The notes under the pieces were generated by a model. That model saw only the letters and a program-made list of their open reading frames with translations, was not told where the DNA came from and did not search any database. From IMG/VR virus record IMGVR_UViG_3300046804_001782, positions 1-64,000 of that record: a DNA stretch of 64,000 nt. One strand, written 5' to 3'. The position numbers were made by a program, and so were the translations under genes. How positions within the stretch are numbered: the stretch's first letter is position 1; every line of letters starts with the position of its first letter. This stretch comes from a virus. Shown here in pieces: positions 47,282 through 55,661 of this stretch.

Positions 47282-47931
47282 GTACTCACCGCCCATGCGG
47301 CAACACATTCAGCCGCAGTAGTTCCAAAACTTGTTACTGATAGTATTCCAGTTTTATTAGCAAGTATCGCAGTAGGTTTTATTCCTACAAAAACCCAATC
47401 ATTGGGAAAATACAAAAGCCTTGTGGACGTGGTTGTTATTTTTATAGTTAAAGTCCTACCCGGACCATACGTTAATGTGTCCACATTGTAAGTAGTTGAC
47501 CCTGTCAAATCATGAGTCAACAAACCTGCACCAGTAAAATCAAGTGTTACATTTGTTCCCGACAATGAAGAAACTTGAAGACTTTTAACCTTTTCTGGAG
47601 TTACCGCGTAGTTGGTTATGCCATCAGTAGAAACTGTTCCCCAGTTAACTCCTGCTGTTTGTGTGTTGTCTGCTATTAATACCCTGTTGTTTGCGCCAAC
47701 AGGAACAGTGGTTAGGCTTCCTGCTGAAGCACCTACTAGTAGATCACCCTTATATGACACTATAGATGTGTCAATAAATGAACCATTTGCCGTTACATAT
47801 CCGACGATATCAGTAAGCCTCAGGTACTGTAGATCGCTCTGTTCGTCAACAACATCTGGCCATACAGCCAGCCGGTCACTACCAGCAAGAGGTGTCTTCT
47901 GTGTTGTATTGACTAGGTTTATCTCAGTCAT
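47278..47931 (-). CDS. Tail fibre protein, paralogous N-terminus
   Basis: 217 residues. TQKTPLAGSDRLAVWPDVVD and EQSDLQYLRLTDIVGYVTAN align with the first 50 residues of the fibre at 45102-45836, so both probably plug into the same baseplate site. Beta-rich body (VTLDFTGAGLLTHDLTGSTT). Confidence 0.75.
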   Translation of the reverse strand: MTEINLVNTTQKTPLAGSDRLAVWPDVVDEQSDLQYLRLTDIVGYVTANGSFIDTSIVSYKGDLLVGASAGSLTTVPVGANNRVLIADNTQTAGVNWGTVSTDGITNYAVTPEKVKSLQVSSLSGTNVTLDFTGAGLLTHDLTGSTTYNVDTLTYGPGRTLTIKITTTSTRLLYFPNDWVFVGIKPTAILANKTGILSVTSFGTTAAECVAAWAVST

Positions 47932-47944
47932 TATTTACTCCATC

Positions 47945-49672
47945 CTAAAGAACGTTTGGCCAACCAAGTTCAGTAAAGGCAACGTCACCGACAGGGTCTA
48001 TTCCTATGTTACTTGATAGTACTGATAGTGATAACATCGTTCCAAAATTAGGCAAAACGTTTGGGGTGGCGGGATCATAAGTGTATTCTGGTAACTCATC
48101 AAAAACTATGGTGTATTGATCCATCCAGTTTACAGGAAGAAGTTTCTTATAAATATTGTTAATAGTTTTTCTAGTTCTCCAAGCATCGGCTGAGTATATT
48201 GAATACGTTTCAAAATACTCCCACGTTGGTACTCCGTCAGTACCCAATGTCGGATTGTTGTGCCAGCGATAATCAGATCTAGAAACATCTCCCAGTAACC
48301 AACCACCTATATTTGTATTACCGTCAAAGTATTTACCCATATAGTTATCTTCTAGCAGAAGATTTCTCACAAGAACGTAGCCACCGGGTGGTATTTTTAT
48401 CTGTATAAAAAGGTATGCAGAAGTGTCTTCACCAATATCGGACATGTCTAGTTTGTAGTATGTCCTTCCACCACTTGTTTTTATAACCTTGTTAGTACCT
48501 ATTCCAGCAGATGCTGCTAGAGTTGCATCAGGTTTATACATGTAAACATTTGTGATTTGATCATTTGCCGGACTTTCTGCACTGAAGTAGAAGGTATTGT
48601 CGGCAGATATTGGTACTAGAAATCTACTAAAAATATATACGTTTGCTTCTACATCGCCACCGTTAACAATAGATCTCACCGGGTTAAAAGCAACACTGGC
48701 GTTGTTTGTAAAGGTTACGCTTGAATCATAAAATGTAATAAGATCTTGAGAAAACCGTACGTTAATGTTGTCGGTTACAGCACCATACCAACCATCTTGT
48801 AATCCTCTAATTATTTTAGGATCCCTCGCCCAATTAGTACGTTGTGGGTGTACATTGATTTTCTTAGCAACTTTGTCTATCGTCACACGACATCCAGAAA
48901 TAGCCTGAAGAACTGCAATGGTTCCGTCCTCTGTTCCCTTTTGTAGGCGAAGACTAATAACGTCTTGAAGATACTGACGCGCTCTAGATGCACCTAATTC
49001 AACAGTTGTTATTACTGTTCCTAGTTCTTCCATTAAGTATTGGAGAGTTTCTGAGTTAGAGATCTGCGGATCTTTCTGCACCATCACGTAATCAAGTAGT
49101 GACCGTATGTAGTCAATGTCCCAACCAAATATACTCAGATAATTATATAGTTCTTGATTGTCATCGTTTTCTCTAAAGTAGACCGGGATGCGCGACCATA
49201 AATCATCTACCGATCCGTAGTTATTTGGTAGCAACACACTTACTGAGGCAACTTTTTCAAAGTATTGTTCCTGATCAAAATACAGTGAAGGAACTGTACT
49301 TGCAAAGCGTAAGAACAATGAATAGTAAACCCATCTACCACTTAACTCTTCTGCGTTATTAGGTGTGTGCTCAACTGTTCCAACATTGCTAGCATTTTGT
49401 ATTACTGTATAACCATCTTCTATAGTTTGAGGTTCCCCAGTAGATGACCACACTACAAGAATTTCTACTGGAAGAATATCTTCCTGTAATGTAAAGAGTG
49501 GGGCACTCCAAGATATTTCAGTAGTTCCATAATCTACTGTCTTTACATCAAGATAAAACTCTGTATCTACAAAAGGGCTTAGACTAGCAGACGCAAATAG
49601 AGAGTCATTGTACTCAACGTACTCCCCTAAATCTGTTCCTAAGTTTCTTAACGTGAATATTTGTCGTGCCAT
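47945..49672 (-). CDS. Baseplate/tail protein gpI-like
   Basis: 575 residues. The middle (~165-290) contains LWSRIPVYFRENDDNQELYN, WDIDYIRSLLDYVMVQKDP and ISLRLQKGTEDGTIAVLQAI, matching tail protein I, which links baseplate J protein to fibres. Flanking beta domains (~1-150 and 300-575) look like carbohydrate-binding or fibre-docking modules. TAATG overlap with baseplate J. Confidence 0.8.
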   Translation of the reverse strand: MARQIFTLRNLGTDLGEYVEYNDSLFASASLSPFVDTEFYLDVKTVDYGTTEISWSAPLFTLQEDILPVEILVVWSSTGEPQTIEDGYTVIQNASNVGTVEHTPNNAEELSGRWVYYSLFLRFASTVPSLYFDQEQYFEKVASVSVLLPNNYGSVDDLWSRIPVYFRENDDNQELYNYLSIFGWDIDYIRSLLDYVMVQKDPQISNSETLQYLMEELGTVITTVELGASRARQYLQDVISLRLQKGTEDGTIAVLQAISGCRVTIDKVAKKINVHPQRTNWARDPKIIRGLQDGWYGAVTDNINVRFSQDLITFYDSSVTFTNNASVAFNPVRSIVNGGDVEANVYIFSRFLVPISADNTFYFSAESPANDQITNVYMYKPDATLAASAGIGTNKVIKTSGGRTYYKLDMSDIGEDTSAYLFIQIKIPPGGYVLVRNLLLEDNYMGKYFDGNTNIGGWLLGDVSRSDYRWHNNPTLGTDGVPTWEYFETYSIYSADAWRTRKTINNIYKKLLPVNWMDQYTIVFDELPEYTYDPATPNVLPNFGTMLSLSVLSSNIGIDPVGDVAFTELGWPNVL

Positions 49673-51141
49673 TACACATCGCCGGTAGTTATACCACCAT
49701 ACGCGTTTAGCGTTATGGTTCCCTTTCTGAGTAACTGCACGGAGGATGCAGAAATGCTTTGAGATACACCAGATAATGTGCTACTAAATACGCCGCCTTC
49801 AGCACCATCTATCTCAGCGTAATCGACACCCTCAACACTTATTATTGTTTTATATATCTCACTTAATGAAAGCCTTTGGCCTAGTGAGACACTATCAAAC
49901 GAAAACAGGGCAGACAAAGCATTATATACATCTGATATAACCCATCCAGTAATGTACCTATCATTGACATGTACATCAGCAGTTATGTTTACCGGTATTA
50001 GATCTATTTTATTTGCCACATAGACATTTACGCCTAACAAAGCCTTAGGCTGAATTGTATCAACAAGAACATTTTGCATTGAAACAGGAACTGGTATTGA
50101 TGCAGCAGTAGTTGTTGAATAATCAGATTGCATCGGGACGGGATAAATAGTTACAGAACCTGATGCATAGGCAGCCGACGGTGATGAGTATGTAGCGGAT
50201 GCTTTATAAACACCCGGAGTACTTAGTGCTAGATCTATGAAATCATCTAGTGTTACTGCCCTATCCTGTGGGCGTGTTTTAAGGGGTATAGAAACACGTA
50301 AAGAATCAATACTTTCTTCATCAGAACCACCAACAAAAGCATATGAACTGGCTATGCGTAAAGAGGAAGAAGTGCTTCGTTTAAAAGAAGTAACTGAGTT
50401 TATTCCATAGTTGCCCAGTGCCCCTGATGACGTTGCATATGAAACAAAAAACGTTGAGTTTGCTGGAGGTATAAAACCATTAATACTATTACCTAGTATT
50501 ACTTGCGTGTATTTTTCAGCATCTGTATACGTGCTGAATACTCGTTCACCAAACCGTCCCTCAGACAAACTGTTCACATATCGGTATTCTGTGTCATTTT
50601 CTCCGTCTTCGCGAACGAATAAACGAATACTGTTACTCACTACATTATCAACCGGTAATGAAATGCGCTGAGAAGGATTACCTGTAGACGTTCCTATACT
50701 TTCTTTTGTTATGTATGACCCTTCATAAACAGTAACTGAAACTATGTTGTTGGGGCTAATTACTACTTCTTCTGTTGTATAGCAGGTTACAGCGGGACCC
50801 AATAAAATAGTTCCTGAAGGAATAGTAAACTCTGTACTGTCACTTGTGTTTTCAATGAATACTGTTGCGTACGCAGCGGTTCTACTACTTGGTGTGTAAT
50901 CAAGCAGGTTTGCGATTGCCAAAACACTTTCACGCTGTGTAGCGGTATTTAAAAAGGATTCACCAGCCGCACGGTCTATATAGTAATGGAGAACGTCTCC
51001 CATATATGACCATAGATCAACAAAAAGCATTCCAAAATCGGACGTGTCACGATCTGTCCATTCAGGCAATACTGAAGAAGCCCTGTCTAGAAGGGCATTT
51101 TTTATTGTGTTGTAATCTCTGCGGGTGTAATCAATAGCCAT
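49672..51141 (-). CDS. Baseplate J-like wedge protein (gp6-like)
   Basis: 489 residues. DTSDFGMLFVDLWSYMGDVL, HYYIDRAAGESFLNTATQRE, FTIPSGTILLGP and VTLDDFIDLALSTPGVYKAS match the baseplate J family, which forms the iris ring around the hub in contractile tails. Full family length. Confidence 0.9.
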   Translation of the reverse strand: MAIDYTRRDYNTIKNALLDRASSVLPEWTDRDTSDFGMLFVDLWSYMGDVLHYYIDRAAGESFLNTATQRESVLAIANLLDYTPSSRTAAYATVFIENTSDSTEFTIPSGTILLGPAVTCYTTEEVVISPNNIVSVTVYEGSYITKESIGTSTGNPSQRISLPVDNVVSNSIRLFVREDGENDTEYRYVNSLSEGRFGERVFSTYTDAEKYTQVILGNSINGFIPPANSTFFVSYATSSGALGNYGINSVTSFKRSTSSSLRIASSYAFVGGSDEESIDSLRVSIPLKTRPQDRAVTLDDFIDLALSTPGVYKASATYSSPSAAYASGSVTIYPVPMQSDYSTTTAASIPVPVSMQNVLVDTIQPKALLGVNVYVANKIDLIPVNITADVHVNDRYITGWVISDVYNALSALFSFDSVSLGQRLSLSEIYKTIISVEGVDYAEIDGAEGGVFSSTLSGVSQSISASSVQLLRKGTITLNAYGGITTGDV

Positions 51142-51149
51142 GCTATTCC

Positions 51150-51542
51150 TTAAAATAGTGTTTCTTCAGTTATTGCTGACGGGACTACCACTTTAAATGT
51201 TAATAGTTGAGGGTTGCTTAAAGGTAGTTGGTAAATAACGCCTATGTTAGCAACGTTTTCCTGATACCTATCAGGTACAATCTTAATATTTAATATATTT
51301 ACTAAACTAACACGATTTGTTATCTCTCTTGATGCATCCGATGTGTAATCGGATAGCACTAAAGGATCATTGGCCTCAAAAACCATGCGATAAATACCAG
51401 CACCAAAGTTCGGTATTCCAGTCCTTTCTCCGGGTGTAGTTACTAACGTTGTAACTATCTTTTGTTCTGATGCAGCAGATGACGTAGTAACAACATCCAC
51501 ACGCCCGTTGGATATGGAAAATGGTATTTTAATAGATTTCAT
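51150..51542 (-). CDS. gp25-like baseplate wedge protein
   Basis: 130 residues. VTTLVTTPGERTGIPNFGAG IYRMVFE and ITNRVSLVNILNIKIVPD match the gp25/W-type lysozyme-like wedge, including the conserved E-R-G-P-x-F-G core. Joins sheath to baseplate. Confidence 0.88.
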   Translation of the reverse strand: MKSIKIPFSISNGRVDVVTTSSAASEQKIVTTLVTTPGERTGIPNFGAGIYRMVFEANDPLVLSDYTSDASREITNRVSLVNILNIKIVPDRYQENVANIGVIYQLPLSNPQLLTFKVVVPSAITEETLF

Positions 51543-51561
51543 GAGACTATTTTATCACTGT

Positions 51562-52518
51562 CTACGTTGTTTCATACATAATATTTATCCAACAAACATC
51601 ATTAGCAGCCATTGTAAAAGCAACGCTAGCAGATGCTGTATCAGACTGTCCTACTGACGCATCAAACTGACCAAGTGGGTTTAATTGTCTGAGTTCTAGG
51701 TTTGTTGATGATGTTACCCTAACGGTACCTCCGGTATAACCGACACCTTGGTTTAAGAATAAGCATTCTCCAATAACCGCACTAGCCCCTAAGTCTAGTA
51801 CTTTAAAAGCAGGTAAATCATTAGGATTTATAGCAATTGCTCCAGATGCAGACGATGTTTTATTTGCAACAACACGACATTGTGCAATAACCAGTTTTCC
51901 AATTTGTGTGTATCTTGCAAAGGATATGGTTTGATCGCCAGCCCCGGTGCCTAGTTCTACACCACCCTGTTTTAGTTTTGGTGTCCATGTAGACCATGCA
52001 CCCGGTGCAGGTCCTGTAGCCCCAGTAGCCCCAGTAGCACCTGTGGGACCTGTTACTGTGCTTGCAGCACCAGTTGGTCCAGTTGGTCCAGTTGAACCAC
52101 TAGCACCAGTAGGTCCTGTTACTGTGCTTGCAGCACCAGTTGGTCCAGTTGATCCAGTTGAACCACTAGCACCAGTAGGTCCTGTTACTGTGCTTGCAGC
52201 ACCAGTAGCACCGATAGGGCCAGTAGGGCCAGTAGGGCCAGTAGAGCCACCACTGTTTGGTTGAAAATCATTAATGATATATACAATTCTCGCCCTAGGA
52301 CCATCAAGTCCCACCAGTACCTGAGTGTCCTCAGTAGGAACACTCCACACACCATCAACAAGTGCTAGATAATCTTTGGATACCGGTAGATGTTCATCAG
52401 GTCCAAGAAGTTCTGGGATCTTTACAAGGACTTCACCAGTCGTTGAATCAGAACGAACGACAAGTGCTCTGTGAACATATATACCTGTCTTATGGATGTG
52501 TTCATTATTGGTATGCAT
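51562..52518 (-). CDS. Spike-like baseplate protein with collagen-like repeats
   Basis: 318 residues. The N-terminal ~85 ([40 protein letters not shown]) form an OB-fold of the gpV/gp5 spike type. Residues ~92-170 are G-x-y repeats ([18 protein letters not shown]) with repeated [15 protein letters not shown] blocks. The C-terminal ~145 form a beta trimer tip ([20 protein letters not shown]). Position between the hub and gp25-like genes fits a spike fused to a collagen-like fibre. Confidence 0.82.
   Translation of the reverse strand: MHTNNEHIHKTGIYVHRALVVRSDSTTGEVLVKIPELLGPDEHLPVSKDYLALVDGVWSVPTEDTQVLVGLDGPRARIVYIINDFQPNSGGSTGPTGPTGPIGATGAASTVTGPTGASGSTGSTGPTGAASTVTGPTGASGSTGPTGPTGAASTVTGPTGATGATGATGPAPGAWSTWTPKLKQGGVELGTGAGDQTISFARYTQIGKLVIAQCRVVANKTSSASGAIAINPNDLPAFKVLDLGASAVIGECLFLNQGVGYTGGTVRVTSSTNLELRQLNPLGQFDASVGQSDTASASVAFTMAANDVCWINIMYETT
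52014..52256 (-). repeat. Collagen-coding tandem repeats
   Basis: Short GGNCCNGTN units arranged in three related blocks, each carrying ACTGTGCTTGCAGCACC. They encode Gly-x-y triplets and are prone to unequal recombination, so copy number may vary between isolates. Confidence 0.85.
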
Positions 52519-53674
52519 TTATTTTCCTAAATTCTGCTACCCAATTCTTTCCGTCAAACTTAGGTTTGGGCGGGTCTGAAAAACGCTCTGTATTATACAC
52601 AGTGTATTTTTCTTCATTTGTTGAATCAGAAACAACTTCTAATTTTGTAGTTAAACCCATGCCACCAAGAGTCATGGTGACTCCTTTTACATACCAAAGG
52701 TTGTCTACAAGCGTGTCAAATCCTACTAAATTAATAATACCGCCCGGATAAATACCTATAACTCCAAGTGTTTCTATAGTGGCATAAAAAGGTATAGAGT
52801 CTCTCATGCTCGTTTTTATTGCCAACTCAGCCTCTTCGGCAGATTTTGCTGGAGCATCTAAACGAGAACGGTACTCAGTAGTGAACTTTTTACCAAGACC
52901 AGAGTTTTCTTCACCGTCTGAAAACTGGGTGCTAGATACGGACGTTATATTTCCTTGAGAATCTAATACCGCTGTGTACGTCTCTGATGCCGGTTGAGAA
53001 AGGAATGTACCATTGAAACTCAGCACAACACCGGGTGTTGGTTGTGGGTCATAGTTTGTTTCTTTTACAGAAAACAACTCATGGTAGGATCTTTGTCTTC
53101 CCGTCGCCCTATACGGATCCCAAATATGCATATGGGTTCCATGTACAGTAAGTCCGTATGCGTACAAATCACAAATTTCATTAAGGAATACCCAATCAGA
53201 TTTGTTTATCTGAGCGGTGTCAGAATGAAGTAGTGTTGTTTTGGGAACGTCTAAACTAAACTTATATGTACTTGCCAACTCTGTTGCAATATCTGTAAGT
53301 GTCTTTTCTCCCCAAACCTTACTCTTGGATCCCCGCATTTTGTAGGAAGATCCCATACAGTAAATGTCGGCCTCTTGAAATGGGCTGTTATTTACAGCAC
53401 CTTTTCTCAAATCATTAGTAGGTACTATTTGGGCAATCTCGCCCACGAATTCTTGTCTCTCTGTGTTACCTCTGGAAAGAACTATTTGTACGGGAGCACC
53501 TATGTATTCTATTATTGCTTTTTGAGGAATACCGTACATCTTTAAAACGACCATGTCGTGTTCTCCCTCATTCAGGGACAACTCCACGGTTTTAATAGAC
53601 TCATAGAGAACTGGAACGCCACCTATAGATATTTCTATGCTTGGTGTTATGCCAAACGGGTGTTGAAAAATCAT
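52505..53674 (-). CDS. Baseplate hub protein (gpD/gp27-like)
   Basis: 389 residues. [59 protein letters not shown] and [20 protein letters not shown] follow the late-control D/hub family. Forms the trimeric hub between tube and spike. Overlaps the spike gene by 14 bp. Confidence 0.8.
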   Translation of the reverse strand: MIFQHPFGITPSIEISIGGVPVLYESIKTVELSLNEGEHDMVVLKMYGIPQKAIIEYIGAPVQIVLSRGNTERQEFVGEIAQIVPTNDLRKGAVNNSPFQEADIYCMGSSYKMRGSKSKVWGEKTLTDIATELASTYKFSLDVPKTTLLHSDTAQINKSDWVFLNEICDLYAYGLTVHGTHMHIWDPYRATGRQRSYHELFSVKETNYDPQPTPGVVLSFNGTFLSQPASETYTAVLDSQGNITSVSSTQFSDGEENSGLGKKFTTEYRSRLDAPAKSAEEAELAIKTSMRDSIPFYATIETLGVIGIYPGGIINLVGFDTLVDNLWYVKGVTMTLGGMGLTTKLEVVSDSTNEEKYTVYNTERFSDPPKPKFDGKNWVAEFRKINAYQ

Positions 53675-53919
53675 CGTGGAATCCTAATAATTTGTCCTAC
53701 CTCAAGTTTATTAGGAAACTTTACATGTGGATTAAGGTCTGCTATCTCCCAGTATCTAGAAAAGTCTCTTAATAAACGATGTGCTAAAAGATCAAAAGAG
53801 TCGCCCTGCTTTGCAACATACGTTGTATACACTACATTTTTATCAGTCTTTTTTCTGTAAGCCTCTTGTTTATTACCCGATAAAGAATAGCGGGCATTAG
53901 ATCCATATTTAATAATCAC
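53671..53919 (-). CDS. LysM-domain tail protein (gp53/XkdP-like)
   Basis: 82 residues; the C-terminal LysM (YVAKQGDSFDLLAHRLLRDF, WEIADLNPHVKFPNKLEVGQ) is complete. Small LysM proteins next to the hub are common in contractile tails and bind hub or wall. ATGA overlap on both sides. Confidence 0.85.
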   Translation of the reverse strand: MIIKYGSNARYSLSGNKQEAYRKKTDKNVVYTTYVAKQGDSFDLLAHRLLRDFSRYWEIADLNPHVKFPNKLEVGQIIRIPR

Positions 53920-55661
53920 ACCAAATCCCCCGCTACCCAGTCTAGGCTTACCTCTTTCATTTTTTCTTTCTTGTAGAGTTCACCATACCCCGGTCCTGTT
54001 AATACCCAGTTGGGGCCAACCTCATGATTATATCCATTTGTTTGAAAATCCATAATACTTCTCTGCCCACGAGATGTAGAATCAATACGCAATGAATATA
54101 TAACAGCAAAAAACCGATTCGGGTCAGTCCTTGACGCAAGCGTTTTTAAAGTACCTACGGTATTGGTAGTATTAAAGAATGAACGATCTGCTGTAAAATC
54201 AAATCCCTTTTTAAACTGTTTCCAATCTTCAAAAGTATTTATAGTCTTAGATACTGTATACATTGATATTTTCTTAGTTCTAAGATTTGTAACGCGAGAA
54301 TCACTATCGCTAACACCCCCTAGGACATTGCTAAATGGTGATCTTTTTGAAGCAGAAACCAAATAGTCTGCATCTTCTGAAGTCATAGGTCCATACGTGG
54401 TCACATATGCCGTAAGCGACATATTGGTACCATCGCTAAAGGCACTCTCCATTTCTGAATCTTTTATTGTAGTACTTACTTTTATATTGATAAATGGTTC
54501 TATTTTTATAGCATCTCCGGGGTTAGTTAAACCAGACAATGACGACATTGTGGAGTTGTTATAATAAGGAATTAATATAGTTGCTGATGTTCTATCATCA
54601 AAAGTGCTTGTTTCTACTGATGTTTTATCAGTATCATACACTACTCTTATTTTATGGTATACAGTGGTCTTCTTAAAACCAGAAACCACAGATGTAAGCG
54701 TGTTACGTGATTTTTCTATATTGTCGCTAATTTGTTGTGTAGATACGGCTGCTGCCTCCTCCAAGTTATATGTAAGGAACGTTTTCTCCTTAGCAAAACC
54801 AACGTACATAGCCTGCATAGATAAAGTAACAATACATTGCATAGGTACTAGGCTTCTACTGAATTTGGTATAAACAACGTCTGTTTGTGTTACATAACCA
54901 TCAACCATAAAAAGACTAGAAAACATTACACGCACAGGAGTAGGTATTAGGAACGCAGTGTTTCCAATATTTCCACCTTCACCACTAAAGTAGTTTGTAT
55001 CTTCTATAAAGGTTGATGACTGTGCGGTTTCAGCCTGACTTTCAGTAAGTGTTCCCACTGAGCCCATTTCTATTTGTGCGTTCATCTGTTGTCTGGCATT
55101 TTCTAATTGCCATTTCATGGTTTTTTCGGTAATTCCTTGACCAATTACTTGATACAAAGCACGTATATCAGCCAATACACCAATATCTTGTTCATCGGGT
55201 GATCCCTGTGTACCACCACCTTCTCCACTTGAATTGTTTAAGGTATGTGATCTATCAAAAAGTAATTCAAAGGCAAAAGTTACTTCTCCCCCGATTGGCT
55301 GAGACATCTGAGCCGGGTCCTGTAAGAACACGTTTGTTAGGTTTGTTCTCATGGGAACACTATGTTGTATTGTGCTTGGATTAAATTGAAAATTACAACG
55401 CAATTGTGGAGCAGAACCTATTGCTGTATCTGATATTTGTACTTTGTCTAGAAGACTTCTTATGTATCCTTTTTTTAAAGTAAAGGGTGTGTTTTCCCAC
55501 TTTGTAACTAGTTGACCATTGTCATCTCTAGTATTTTTAACAAACGTGCGTATTGTGCTTCTTGGTCCAACAAAAGGTGGGTTAATAGCGTCCCCAGTGT
55601 ACGCTCCTAAGGATGGTTCAAATCCACTAGTACTTATAAATTGATCACTTTTGTAACCCAT
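53916..55661 (-). CDS. Large tail/baseplate protein of unknown function
   Basis: 581 residues. LRCNFQFNPSTIQHSVPMRT and GGEVTFAFELLFDRSHTLNN resemble the N-terminal part of XkdP/gp-type tube-initiator proteins that precede LysM genes in contractile systems. Long internal helices (~255-340) and a C-terminal beta region (FFAVIYSLRIDSTSRGQRSI). Position between tape measure and LysM gene supports a hub-proximal role. Confidence 0.7.
   Translation of the reverse strand: MGYKSDQFISTSGFEPSLGAYTGDAINPPFVGPRSTIRTFVKNTRDDNGQLVTKWENTPFTLKKGYIRSLLDKVQISDTAIGSAPQLRCNFQFNPSTIQHSVPMRTNLTNVFLQDPAQMSQPIGGEVTFAFELLFDRSHTLNNSSGEGGGTQGSPDEQDIGVLADIRALYQVIGQGITEKTMKWQLENARQQMNAQIEMGSVGTLTESQAETAQSSTFIEDTNYFSGEGGNIGNTAFLIPTPVRVMFSSLFMVDGYVTQTDVVYTKFSRSLVPMQCIVTLSMQAMYVGFAKEKTFLTYNLEEAAAVSTQQISDNIEKSRNTLTSVVSGFKKTTVYHKIRVVYDTDKTSVETSTFDDRTSATILIPYYNNSTMSSLSGLTNPGDAIKIEPFINIKVSTTIKDSEMESAFSDGTNMSLTAYVTTYGPMTSEDADYLVSASKRSPFSNVLGGVSDSDSRVTNLRTKKISMYTVSKTINTFEDWKQFKKGFDFTADRSFFNTTNTVGTLKTLASRTDPNRFFAVIYSLRIDSTSRGQRSIMDFQTNGYNHEVGPNWVLTGPGYGELYKKEKMKEVSLDWVAGDLV

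Noticed and set aside
52014-52256. Repeat array resembling CRISPR
   Set aside because: Units are short, in frame and code for Gly-x-y triplets; no spacers of constant length and no cas genes.
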